DNA of 64,000 nt from Strongyloides papillosus (GCA_005656395.1 SRSI01000010.1:62001-126000); one strand, 5' to 3'. Shown: positions 1 to 10,460, counted from the stretch's first letter. The notes: generated by a model not told the origin, from the sequence alone. Numbers and translations are program-made.

Positions 1-106
1 TCTCTTTTCTGGGGAAACTATAGAAATGTAAATTTAAAATTTTTATTTTCTTATGCAGAAAATATTGGTGTAATGTGTATGAGAAGGTATCTTAAATAGT
101 GTTACT

Positions 107-1599
107 ATGTTCGTAATTAATAAATTTAAGTCCATTGGAACAACTTTATATAATCACAAAAAAAAAGCTATTGTCGGTGCCTATTTATTGTATCTGGGTG
201 GTGATTATTGCAATGATTTAATAAGGTAATTATTTGCTTTTATTTTATTTAGATTTTTAGAGATGCTAAAATTCGGAATTACTATGCTAAAGAGGCTGTA
301 AAATATGGCAGAGTACCATGTAATGGAACGAAGCCACGTCGTTTAACAGTCCTTGTAAACAAAATGGCAAATGAAAGGAAAGTTTATGATAAGTTCAAGA
401 CAAACGTTCTACCATTATTCAATCTTGCTGGTATTAAAGTAACAATAATTCATGCAAAAGATGCTGATGAAATGGAAGCTGTCGCATCAGCATTGGATCA
501 TGAAGAAGCTGATTGCCTTTACGTTGTTGGCGGTGATGGCACACTATCAAGAGTTTTAACTGGAATTTACAAAAACAAAGATGGACCTCTCTTTCCAATA
601 GGACATTTTCCTGGAGGAAATGATAACAAAGGTATTTTATCGCTAAGAAGAAATGTTTTTAAATCTCATGATGATGTTAGGTTATATTGTGAAAGTGGGA
701 TGGCTGTTATTGAGGAAACAGTTGCTCCTGTCTTCCCAATAAAATGTGAAATATCAATTCCAGTTAAGAACGAACCTACTACAGATGACAATGAACATAA
801 AGAAGATAAGGAAAATGAAGAAAAATTTGAGGTAAAAACATTATATTCAGTATCTGGTGTTAATGGTGGATGGTTTCCTATGGTTGAGGAACATAAGCAA
901 AAATTATGGTATTTTTTTGGTACTAAACGATATTTCACTTATCTATGGGATGGATTAAAACGTTTCCCAGGGGAGATAGAAGTTAATGTAACCCATACAA
1001 AGTTTTGTCCAGGTTGTAAAAGGTGTTTACAAGATGTTGTGGTGGCTAAAATTGAAAAAAAGAAATTTGAAAGAGAACAAAATAACCGTTCAGTTAGTTG
1101 GTGGAGAAATCTTTTTGGTAGTGGTAGAAAATTAGGTGGAGAAAATCAGAATATTCCTAAAAGTTTTTCAAAAGAACCATTGGTTGTTAATGAAGAATGC
1201 GGTCTTCCATCGGATGAATGCATTGTTTCAAGTGGAATAGATTTAATTATAGAGAATGAAATTGGTTCAAAAGGAAATGGACTTAACTTTTTAATTGGTG
1301 GTAGTGGATATAATCGTTTTGAAGCAATTAAGGATGGATGGAACCGAACTTCTACTGGAGATGATTGTTTTAAATCTGTCAATGAAAAATTCTATAACGA
1401 AAAAGCATCCTTTAAAGCGAATACTTTAGAAATGACCTTAACTAAAATGCCAAACAAGTGGACTCAAATATGGGTTGCCGGAGAGAAGATAGATCTAACA
1501 GAAGATTTTAAGAAAGCTCTTGTTAAAATAGAAGCAACAAAACAAAAGTTTGATATGTATTTACCAAAAAACATACGACTGGATTTAAGCCAATTGTAA
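107..1599 (+). CDS. Acylglycerol kinase, mitochondrial (AGK family lipid kinase)
   Basis: Two exons, 107-225 and 261-1599, joined across a 35-nt GT-AG intron, give 485 aa. The family phosphorylates mono- and diacylglycerol to lysophosphatidate and phosphatidate, and in animals AGK also serves the TIM22 import complex of the mitochondrial inner membrane. Seen: a short hydrophobic N-terminal stretch (about residues 22-36, AIVGAYLLYLGGDYC) like the AGK membrane anchor; the diacylglycerol-kinase catalytic signature VVGGDGTLSRV near residue 128; a GGN loop (FPGGNDN) about 30 residues later; a cysteine pair (CPGCKRC) mid-protein. Length is close to the animal family (about 420). The ATG at 107 was chosen because exon 1 aligns with the AGK N-terminus and the splice keeps phase; the ATG at 364 would cut off the anchor. 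An AATAAA at 1717 is a likely poly(A) signal. Confidence 0.88.
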
Positions 1600-2385
1600 T
1601 TTGTTAGATGGTTATTAGATAAAATTATTTAGTAGTTAAAAGTTCTTGTTATGTTTTGTATATGAAATCAAAAATAAATTCGTAGTAAAATACTTAGAAA
1701 TTTCTTAATATTGAAAAATAAAGTACGTATTATTTGCGTATTTCTTTTATTTAACATAAAACAAAATCGTGATGTTATTACATAAATAGAATAATTAATT
1801 TCTCTAAAATATTTAAATTGATTTATTACAGTACAAATTGTGTTGAAAAAAAAACTTGTTTTACTATAAGTAATTGTCTTTTTTTTATCGTATTTGTATG
1901 ATATTTAATAAAAAGTATGTATCATTTTAAGTAGAGATAAATCAAATAAAAAAGAAATCAAATAACTTAAAAATGTTCGATTGTGGAAAATATTGCATAT
2001 TACCTAAGATGATCTTTAGTTATAGATTGGTGGAAATATAAATACTTAAATTTCAAAATAACTTTAATTTCCATCTTCAATAACATATGCTGATCCAAAA
2101 CAGTAGGCAATATTTTTGAAAGAACAACTTAAAAATACTTTGTAACTGTATTTTTTAGTTATAAATTATAAAAAAATTATTATTGATATTAAATAAAAAC
2201 ATTTTATTCAAATTAATAACAAACATTTTGCCATATGATGAAAATTTTTTATTTGCATAAAGTGTAATAGTTATTTTTAAATAATTCTTTTGTTATATAT
2301 ACAGATTTTGAATGTAGAGAAAGTATATAATAAGGGAATATATTTTTGCATTTTTTAGAGTTAATGGTTATAATATTTTTTTAAA
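1600..2385. other. AT-rich intergenic, no gene seen
   Basis: 3' UTR of the acylglycerol kinase gene (AATAAA at 1717-1722) followed by AT-rich DNA leading to the next gene. No ORF with codon bias or spliceable exons was found. Confidence 0.6.
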
Positions 2386-4215
2386 ATGTGTGGAGGAGCT
2401 AAGAAAAAAAGAGTTGGAGCCAAAAGTTCTAAACCATCACTTAAAACATCGTCTCAAGCAAATTCAACCGATACTGTTCAAAAAACTGAATGTGGAAAAT
2501 CTGTGGTTGAACCAGACAATGTTAAAAAAAACGATAAAACTAATGATGTATCAAATTTAAATATTAAAAAATCAAAAAAACCATCAGGAGATAATGTTAA
2601 AGCGTTAAGTATAAAAAAGGATGTTGAAGGATCTAATATGGTTGAGAAAAGCATAAAATCTCAGAAAGACGAAAGTCATTATTCATCTCGATATTTTACT
2701 ACAGACGATAGGAAAAAGAAAGATGATCCTAAAAAATATAAACCATACGATAGTACGGAAGAAAAGTTTAATGAAAAAATAGATAAGATAGATAAAAAAA
2801 CAAATGAAACATCATCTATCATTTCATCTAAAATTTTATCAAAAAAAGTTTGTCAAAGTGTGTATAATGAAAACAATTGTAGAAGAGATACATTAACTTA
2901 TAATGACATTTTTGGTGCTTCGAACACAGTTTATAATAATGTCTTTATTAAGAAAGCACTAAATGAGTCAGAAAATGATTTACAATCACCAGAATTTAAG
3001 AAAGCTACAGAAATAATTGCAAATATCATTTCAAATTATCAATATTTCCATAAAGAATATTTAGGTTATTATGCTTTTTTACTAGATGCAACACTTTTTT
3101 TCGAAATCAACTACCAATTTTTGACAGCTCTAAATGTGCCTAGATGGAATAAGAATGAAACTTTTAGAAAGACAACGATTGTCATTGTTGGTAATAAACT
3201 TGAAGAAAATGCTAAATTTATAAGTTATCTTTTAAAAAAAGAAGATAAAGATATTTTACATGAAATAACACAATACCCAGAGAATAATATTTCATTTTAT
3301 AGACCTGATAACAATTTCAACAAAAATGGACCGTTTGGAGATTTAGAACAAAAATTTTGTGATATAGACTGGGTTATATTTGAGAAGTACCGTAAAAGCC
3401 ACCTTAATTCAACTACTTTTTCTGATAGTGCATTTTTAGAAAAATATAATATCTTACAATTATATGATCCTGTCGATAAAACTAATTCATCATTAAATGA
3501 AATAAACGCAATAAATGACTATATTTTTAAGAAAACAGATCTTACTACAATAGTTTTGGATGACAAAAAAATTGATAGAAACTTTAAAAGACGTTTAAAA
3601 AAACTCAAACCATTTTCAAATAAAGTTTTATTCGCAATAAATGTTTCCAACCCATCACATACAAAAAAAGATATAACAATTAAAAAAGAAATTATTCGAT
3701 GGTTCGTGACGGATAAATTTAAGAAAAATAAACCAGTAAAAATAGTTACATTGAATTCAAAAAATCTACATTTCTCAGATGATAAAGTTGGCAAGGTAAT
3801 TAGTTACGATATGAAATGCTTGAACGACTGGGTAACGTATCATCAGTATAAAGCTCTATATAATCGTTGTCAAGAAATAATAAAATGTTGTAAACTAGCA
3901 ATTTCCTATGTCTTGCTCTTAAATGGAATACTTCATGTAGATTCTTTAAAAAATTTAATAAGTGATGAAGTTATTAAAGATGAAGCGATTAAAGAATTGA
4001 AGAAAAAATTTATTATTTTGGCAAAAGATTTAAAGTTACCATTTAATGAAGAAATAGTAGGACCAAGAATTAAACTTATTAACGTCATAAAAAATGACTT
4101 TAAGCTTCCGTACCTCCCACTTGCTTTTCGCTATATACCAAGGTTGCCGAAATTTGATTCATTTGTACCTGATGAACCTAAGGAAGAACAAAGTGATCAA
4201 TCAAAAAATAAGTAA
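2386..4215 (+). CDS. Divergent EHD-like protein with degenerate GTPase motifs (putative pseudo-GTPase)
   Basis: Single-exon 609-aa ORF beginning MCGGAKKKR. Residues 1-130 are a Lys/Ser/Asn-rich low-complexity tail. From about residue 180 the order of elements follows Eps15-homology-domain (EHD/RME-1) ATPases: an N-terminal helix (NVFIKKAL), the strand and helix around the P-loop (TIVIVGNKLEENAKFISYLL, from residue 265), an FYRP and GPFG region, a switch-II-like LYDPVD near 360, a strand plus VLDDKKI, AINVSN near 418 where EHDs carry NKAD, and a C-terminal helical part (YKALYNRCQEIIKCCKLAISY). The P-loop glycine/lysine, the DxxG and the NKxD residues are all absent, so nucleotide binding is doubtful. 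No C-terminal EH domain is visible. EHD membership is inferred from motif order by eye; the fallback is a nematode-specific hypothetical protein. Confidence 0.6.
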   Translation: MCGGAKKKRVGAKSSKPSLKTSSQANSTDTVQKTECGKSVVEPDNVKKNDKTNDVSNLNIKKSKKPSGDNVKALSIKKDVEGSNMVEKSIKSQKDESHYSSRYFTTDDRKKKDDPKKYKPYDSTEEKFNEKIDKIDKKTNETSSIISSKILSKKVCQSVYNENNCRRDTLTYNDIFGASNTVYNNVFIKKALNESENDLQSPEFKKATEIIANIISNYQYFHKEYLGYYAFLLDATLFFEINYQFLTALNVPRWNKNETFRKTTIVIVGNKLEENAKFISYLLKKEDKDILHEITQYPENNISFYRPDNNFNKNGPFGDLEQKFCDIDWVIFEKYRKSHLNSTTFSDSAFLEKYNILQLYDPVDKTNSSLNEINAINDYIFKKTDLTTIVLDDKKIDRNFKRRLKKLKPFSNKVLFAINVSNPSHTKKDITIKKEIIRWFVTDKFKKNKPVKIVTLNSKNLHFSDDKVGKVISYDMKCLNDWVTYHQYKALYNRCQEIIKCCKLAISYVLLLNGILHVDSLKNLISDEVIKDEAIKELKKKFIILAKDLKLPFNEEIVGPRIKLINVIKNDFKLPYLPLAFRYIPRLPKFDSFVPDEPKEEQSDQSKNK

Positions 4216-4993
4216 ATCTAATAACAAATTATAAATAAGTAATATAAATGTTAATTTTTAATAACAATAACATAATTATGTACATTTAATCGAATTTGTA
4301 GAATTATATAAAAATATTGACAAAATTAACTATTCCAAAAGGAAAAAATGATTATTTCAATAAAAATCTAAAAATAGTTGTTTTTATAATTTTAAAGTAA
4401 ACAAATACATACCATTAAGTAACGAAAACATAATAGGTATATATCTATAATAGTTTACTGTTGGAGAACAATTTAAATAAAATAATGATGTGTGATTTCT
4501 TTTAAAAATGTAAAAGATCACTTTCCATAATTTGTTAAATTTTTATTAAATTAAATAAATTGAAATTATGTTTTTAAATTACCACATTCTAATCAATGAT
4601 AATGTAATAATAAAAGTTTATAAGAATAATTAAAAAAATATATGATTTTATGATATTCAATTTATTTAAATGTTAATATTTTATTTATTTTTATTGTTCC
4701 TTTATATTATTATAAAGTAATATTTGCACATATAATTATTTATAAACAAATTTATTTAATTATATTTGTCCAACTGAAAAATATTTTTAACCAATGCACC
4801 AACATAAACAAGCAATATAAAAAACTCCATTTAAAATTAATAAAATCATTATAAAGCATTACCATATATCTGGAACAACAAAAAAATTTTATTAGGCACT
4901 ATAAAATGTAATATTTTTATAACATAACAAATTAAAAAAGATTGCTTCCCATAAATTAACGGCATGCTTTATTGCTATCTTTTGAATTCCAAT
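4216..4993. other. AT-rich intergenic, no gene seen
   Basis: 3' flank of the EHD-like gene; mostly A/T runs. Nothing coding was recognised up to a doubtful exon pair at 4994-5213. Confidence 0.55.
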
Positions 4994-5213
4994 CTATCGA
5001 AAATTGCAAGGAATTTTGCTAAATAGTGAATAACAAGTTAATGTTTATAAAATATAGACAACAAACAAAGTTTCTACTTCTCTTGCTTTTAAAACAATAC
5101 TTACATTCTTTTGTATTGTCAAAAGTAGGTGTATTTCCACATAAAAACTTTCTAACTTGAACAGCTTTTGTAGTAAATAATATATTTTGGGATTTTTGAA
5201 TCAACACACTTCT
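4994..5213 (-). other. Possible terminal exon pair of an unrecognised gene (weak)
   Basis: On the minus strand an open stretch (about 5105-5213) ends KFLCGNTPTFDNTKE and meets a consensus donor GTAAGT at 5104-5099. An acceptor CTATTTAG precedes a short in-phase exon, 5018-4994, coding CKIPCNFR then TAG. The splice signals and the cysteine-containing tail look gene-like, but no start or upstream exon could be tied to it. It may be a remnant or chance. Confidence 0.2.
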
Positions 5214-5375
5214 AATTTATCATTAACCCATAGGAAAGTACCAGATTTCTAACTAATTTTAAGAATTACATAACACATTAAGTACGAAGTTAATTTATTA
5301 GAAATAATTATAAAAAATAAACATAAACATAAAATATTTAAAAAAAAGAAAATTATCAGTAATTAAAAGTAATGA

Positions 5376-6279
5376 CTATATAAAAGATGCAAAGTTTCCG
5401 ATGGAAGAGCTTTCCGAGTTACTATAAAAATTGTTGAAATTGTTAACTGAATCTAATGAATTAAAATAATTCATAAAAGGTTGATATATATCATTTATAC
5501 TTGGTGATACAGTTGATCTTGGGGTTAAATTACCACTCTCACGATAAGTACCATTTAAAAGAGCCAATTTAACTAATTGGGATTTTTCTAAATTGTCAGT
5601 ATTTCCAGCGGTAGGTGATAACATCTTTCTGATTTCATTCTCAGCATAATCTAATTTTTTTAACACGATTAAGAGTATCTTCAGCTTGAAGTAAGATGTT
5701 TAATAGTTCATTCAAATGCTGGTAATTTGGTCTATCAATAAAATTTTGTTCCTTAGATTTATCTTTCATAGACCCTCTAACTCTTATCATTATTTTACAA
5801 CCGCTTCTATGTTTCAAATCTTTTGCCGTTAAACCTCTCGATCCGAGGATTCTCCCAACAAAATTGTAGTTAGGATATTTGTCCACAGGAATATAAATTT
5901 TTCTTATCTTTATTTCAACCATACTTTGTTGTAGTGGAAGGGTGAATGAGCAATTCAGAATAATTTAAATCAAATAGATTTTCCAAAAACTCTATTTCAG
6001 CTTGTAAAACCTTGATTGTTGCTGGAACTCTTGAGGACATACTTGAAGCATACAAATAATTCATCTCACTCATAAATTTTCTGTAGTATGACTTTGCAAT
6101 CATACTATTTTTGTTAACTAATTGTTTCGTTGAATTGTTAAAGGGTAGTCCTCCAGAATTCTAAAGTGAAAATAATATTTAAAAATATAAATAATACTCA
6201 TATTTATCAAAAACTTACAATACTATTATTAGCGTTGGTTGTTAATTTAGGAAAAATTAAATTTTTTTACCTTTGCCAT
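5376..6279 (-). pseudogene. STAR/KH RNA-binding protein (GLD-1/ASD-2/Quaking type) with two frame breaks
   Basis: Minus-strand gene of the STAR family, which binds mRNA through QUA1-KH-QUA2 to control translation or splicing. Seen: a QUA1-like N-terminal helix region (about 6103-5940), a KH domain with the family core YNFVGRILGSRGLTAKDL and GCKIMIRVRGSM (5900-5770), and a QUA2-like stretch plus LVKLALLNGTYRES (5666-5520), then a Ser/Asn-rich tail ending at 5376. The start is ATG 6279, with a tiny first exon 6279-6271 spliced to 6160 (or a longer first exon to 6219 if one base of an A7 run is lost). The reading frame breaks twice by one extra base: near 5923-5927, just before the KH domain, and in an A7 run at 5655-5661, after it. 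Both breaks could be assembly indels, so it may be a live gene misassembled rather than a pseudogene. Confidence 0.75.
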
Positions 6280-6505
6280 TCAAATGATTATTTGTTTTTA
6301 TGCATGTAATAATTTTTTCAACAGAATCAGTAAAAATATTGGTCCTTTTGTCAAATGCTTCTAAATTGTTATTTCAACCATATGAGTTTATAAGATATAA
6401 AAGTAATGTTTCAATTGATTGTACAAGTTAAAAAAATTTTTTTGTTATAAAAATTAGAAATTTATTGATAAATTATTACAATATTATAAAAAAAAGTAAA
6501 AGTTA

Positions 6506-7391
6506 TTAAAAATTTATGTTGATGGGTCTGATTTCGAGAACAATCCAGTCCTTACTCCCAGTCTTAAGTTTGATCTTGAAAGTGTACGTGTTTTCTCTGG
6601 ATGGTTAAAGAATTTCAGTTATAATTTTCTCACTTTTGATAAAATCTTCAGCAGTGATTCCAAATAGTTCTAGGGCCTGTCTATCATACACCATAACCCG
6701 CTCTACATAAGTTGAGTTCGAAATCAGAAGGGGTACCGAAAGGGCATATGTGAAGTTGAATGAGGCATTTTTACAATTTGAACAGAAGTATCTACCGTCC
6801 CCTCTAACATTAACTGCAGTCTTGTAACATTCTTCTCGAGGACAGACTTGTTAGACTATTCTCTCTTTTATATTGTTTACTTTCCTAACTATGTAAAAGA
6901 TTCTATTGTTTCCTTTATTGTATGCTGCTTTAGCAGTTTTGACGGCAATATTTTTCAACCCAGCAAACGTATTTTGTGAAGGACGGAATGATTTTCCCTC
7001 GTGTTTTTTAATTTTAACACGACTATTGACAGTTATTTGAAATTCATGTGGTACGAGGCACAAAGCTTTGTCTGCTTTTTTGACGGCTTCTCCCGGTGCT
7101 TTAAAAGTGTAGAAACATTGTTCTTCTTTTTGGCTAAATACTTCTGCCCTTGTGTCAGCGAAGCAGCGGAAAGATATTAAGGTTCTCTCGTTGTCAACGA
7201 CGAAGGAGTTTAAAGCATATGTTTGTTCTCTTTGAATGTTAACTTCCTTCAATTCCAACTTCTTAACTACATAACCAAATATCTTCTACTTAGAAAATTC
7301 CGGGTTGATCGATGATATTGGGATTATATGTTGTTAATCATCATTGGGAAGTTGGAATCCTGAAGTTGAGGTCATCAGAGCAGGATGTTCT
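6506..7391 (-). pseudogene. RPA70-like (replication protein A large subunit) pseudogene lacking DBD-B
   Basis: One continuous minus-strand frame with four in-frame stops (complements of 7334-7336, 7286-7288, 6851-6853, 6605-6607) before a terminal TAA at 6506. Upstream it carries PISSINPEFSK directly before DBD-A, where RPA70 has a PISSL.PY-type linker; the stop at 7286 sits where a conserved Trp is expected. Then comes an OB fold (IFGYVVKKLELKEV, TLISFRCFADTRAEVF, HEFQITVNSRVKI) matching DBD-A. It passes almost directly to the DBD-C zinc ribbon (CPREEC ... YFCSNCK) and the C-terminal OB fold (TYTFKIKLKTGSKDW). The roughly 120-residue DBD-B is missing. GC content is clearly higher than in the flanks. 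RPA70 is the single-stranded-DNA binding subunit in replication and repair; this copy cannot make it. Confidence 0.75.
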
Positions 7392-7398
7392 ACTTTTT

Positions 7399-7609
7399 TT
7401 AAATGAAATAAACGCAATAAATGATAATATTTTTAAGAAAACTGATATTACTACAATAGTTTTGGATGACAAAAAATTGGTAGAAACTTTAAAGGACGTT
7501 TAAAAAAATTCAAACCATTTTCAAATAAAGTTTTATTTGCAATAAATGTTTCCAATCCATCACATACAAAAAAAGGTATAACAATTAAAAAAATTATTCG
7601 AAGGTTCGT
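7399..7609 (+). pseudogene. Internal fragment of the EHD-like gene (dispersed copy of about 3493-3707)
   Basis: About 211 bp closely match the middle of the EHD-like gene at 3493-3707, in the same orientation, with scattered substitutions and small length changes in A runs that shift the frame (the open part stops at 7503). Homology begins and ends abruptly inside the parental coding sequence, with no intron or gene boundary, so this is a copied internal piece. It lies immediately beside the 5' end of the RPA70-like pseudogene. Confidence 0.85.
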
Positions 7610-8234
7610 CATTATATCTCAAGAACGGAAAAATGTATCAGCACGATATACATGTAATTCGATAAAGCATTTAATTCTACATAAATTTGTGAAAACACTA
7701 TACTCAAAAAGTTTCGTCTTGGCATATTTATTCTATAAAAATACAATTTTTTTTTTCAAATTAATTTCAGTCACGAATCCATGGTACTTAAAATTTTTCC
7801 GATTTTCTTAAGGTTATACTTAAAATGTAAGATGAAGAGAAACTTTATTAATTTCTTTTTAATTTCCTTCTCTGCATCCTGATATATCATTTTAAAATAT
7901 TAGAACTTAGATTTTTTTGATTATTTTTAAAAAAAGTTTAAAATCTCAAGAATGAAACTTAAAATTTCGTCTTTTTTTATTTTTATATTATTAGCATCTA
8001 AAACTTTATACGCTTGTAAAATTTCAGATAAAACGAATAACTTTAAGGGGGTCAAGAATAACACACCAAAACACGTTTAAGTAGCTCTATATAAAGAACG
8101 GGAATTCAGATTGAGCTATTTTTGCGTTTTTCGGAATCAGCACATAGAGTTAAATATATTAAGATAGATAAAAGTTTATTATCGAAAATAATTTACACAC
8201 CTTTGTTACTTCTATAATATAACTAGAGATTTTT
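7610..8234. other. Non-coding junk of mixed composition between pseudogene fragments
   Basis: No ORF recognised. Parts such as 8041-8155 are noticeably less AT-rich than ordinary intergenic DNA here and contain words like GGGGGTCAAG and ACGGGAATTC, which suggests more decayed inserted sequence, perhaps transposon-derived. It ends at the 5' break of the truncated UGT copy. Confidence 0.4.
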
Positions 8235-8891
8235 TTATTTGATACTGTAGCAGAAAGTTACTCAATTCCTGGTGAGTATAAAGAAAGTCTATTAACAGTA
8301 TTTAAAAAAATGCCAAATGTAACTTTTATACAGAAATATGAGATTAATGACGAAATAGGTGGTAAAATTAATAACTTAATTAAAACAAAGTGGTTACCTC
8401 AAACGGATCTTTTTGGGGACAAAAGAATAACTGGATTTATTTCACATGGTGGTATCAATAGTTTTTCAGAAGCAGCTTATAATGGTATTCCCATAATAGC
8501 TGTACCATTATTCGCAGATCAAACACGAAATTCAAGAGCTATGGAAATGATTGGTGTAGGAAAAAAATTAAGTAAATTTGATATAAAAGACCCCAATATT
8601 GTTGAGAATACCATTAAGGAAGTATTTTTTAAGAATAAGAACTACCACATAAATGCTCAAAAAATGAAAGATATACTGAAAAACAAACCTTATAATTCAA
8701 CTGAAATTTTTATCAAACATGTTGATTTTGCATGTAAATTTGGTATTCAACCACAAATGAAAATGCTAGGAGAGGATCACACATTTATTGAAAGTTATAA
8801 TCTAGATATTATTGCATTCTTCCTCTTATCAATATCTTTTACACTATATTCAATTAGAAAACTAGCCAAATGTGCAGTAAAAAGCATTTAA
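8235..8891 (+). pseudogene. UDP-glucuronosyltransferase, 5'-truncated copy (C-terminal half only)
   Basis: Open from about 8235 to TAA 8889-8891, coding the C-terminal half of a UGT. UGTs conjugate small lipophilic molecules with sugars from UDP-sugars on the lumenal face of the ER. Seen: the UDP-sugar-binding signature ([16 protein letters not shown], then [13 protein letters not shown]), a C-terminal transmembrane helix ([16 protein letters not shown]) and a basic cytosolic tail ([11 protein letters not shown]). The more 5' UGT sequence still present in the copy at 10.5-12.1 kb is absent. There is no signal peptide or plausible start, and the homology begins abruptly, so I call it a truncated pseudogene although this part has no stop codon. 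Confidence 0.85.
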
Positions 8892-9105
8892 AGACACAAC
8901 AGAAAAAAAGAAATAATAATTTTTCAAATTTTTATTAATAAAGATAATTAATACAAAATAAATTGTATTAAAATCTTATTAATTACAAGATTATCTGCAA
9001 TACTTTTGAGAAATCCAAATTTATACAAAAAAATTAAAAACAGTATTATTTTCAATAAAAGTCTATCAAAAATATACATGTTATAAATAATTTAAACTTC
9101 AAAAT

Positions 9106-10254
9106 TTAAGGCTTAATTAATTTCTTGATGTATGGTCCTAATAAATCATCAACATACTTCTTAATATATTGACAACGTTGCAACATATTATTGGATGTAG
9201 TCCATAAAATTATATTATTAAAATCAGAGTTGATCGTTTGATTATAAGTGACATTCAAAGAACCCTGGAAAAATTATAATATAATAATCTTATAATCAAA
9301 AAAGATTACCTCATCATAGAATACTATTTCTTCAACGTTATCAAGATAGGGATCTATTTCGAACTTATGATAGACATAAATTTCCTTTTTTTTGTATCCT
9401 TCTGCAACTATTATATCATTTAATCTTTTTGTTTCACTAATAACATCTTTAACAAATAATCTTGCAGTTTCTAACGGTCTTCCAGGATACAAATAAGCTG
9501 AAGGGAATAGAGCGTCTGTATGTTTAAGGAATGAAATTAACCTATCATCGTGTCTTGAGTAACAAAATGTGGAGTTTCTTGTTAAACCATTTTCATCACA
9601 AATTGGAAAAGCATAAAATCCAAACTTTGCTTTGGGCCTCCAAATTTGGCATTCTTTTAGGGTATACATAAGGAAATTATACGCTGCTTCATCAAACTCT
9701 TGTTTTGCAATTTTTATTGCTTGATCTCGTTTTAAATAGGGAAATCGAGTCATAACATGTTTTACAGATTCTTCTCTGTAAATACGCTTAACACCCCAAT
9801 TAGAATCATATGTTGGCCTCCATTCTTCAACATCAATAACAGCAACTCCATCAAAATCTGGATTTGGAATTATCTTATTAATATCTTGCCGAAGTTTAGA
9901 TAGATGAGCTGATATATTTGTATTCTAAACACTATTTATATTTACAAAAAAAATACTTACTTGAGGTATTCCTCCATTATGATATTCATTATGTGTACTG
10001 TTAATATACTTTAAATGTGGGTATAGCCCAACATTTTTTTCATAGAAAATTACAATTTTTTCACCATTAAATTTTTGGCCAGCGTTAGCAGTAATTCCAT
10101 ATTTTTCAACGTCAATGCTAATATTATTATTTATACATACATCAGTATTTGCGTTCCAATAAAATGCTGGCACGTTACCTCCAAAAGTACCTTTAGTAAC
10201 TAAGGTTACTAAAAATATAACAGTATGAAAAGTAATGATCTTGTTTAAGAACAT
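9106..10254 (-). CDS. Hyaluronidase-family secreted glycosidase (GH56), copy A
   Basis: Three exons on the minus strand: 10254-9961, 9924-9310 and 9264-9106, with introns of 36 and 45 nt, all in phase, giving 355 aa. GH56 enzymes hydrolyse hyaluronan or chondroitin outside the cell. Seen: an N-terminal signal peptide (MFLNKIITFHTVIFLVTL...); the start of the barrel (VPAFYWNANTDVC); the catalytic D-x-E motif in VAVIDVEEWRP early in exon 2; FGFYAFPICDENG; FPSAYLYPGRP; and the closing IILWTTSNN and CQYIKKYVDDLLGPYIKKL in exon 3. The length is like compact animal hyaluronidases without an EGF-like tail. The ATG at 10254 was preferred to an upstream in-frame one because it matches copy B. Its neighbour is a converging UGT pseudogene. 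Activity and substrate are inferred from the family. Confidence 0.85.
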
Positions 10255-10460
10255 CCTTCTAGAATAAATTGATTTAATGTTAAGATTTAAAGATAAGAGC
10301 AAAAAATTTATCTTAACTGTAACGAGCATACGAAAAAATTTCACAATATATAATCATAATAATATGTAAATTCTACGTAATTTAAATTTAAGAGAGAAAT
10401 TTCAATTACATTTGTATTTAAATTTCACAAGCAAACTTAAATGTCATATTTCCTATTGCT

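Noticed and set aside
666..1382. Two antisense open frames inside the acylglycerol kinase gene
   Set aside because: Low-complexity shadows of a conserved coding strand; no homology.
5019..5207. 62-residue minus-strand open frame taken as a complete gene
   Set aside because: Its C-terminal part reads through a consensus intron donor and its start is not an ATG; kept only as a doubtful exon pair.
6851..7258. 135-residue minus-strand open frame as a live gene
   Set aside because: It starts at TTG in the middle of an OB fold; homology continues beyond in-frame stops on both sides, so it is part of a pseudogene.
7312..7503. 63-residue plus-strand open frame as a gene
   Set aside because: Its second half is a frame-shifted copy of the EHD-like gene and its first half is antisense to the RPA70-like pseudogene.
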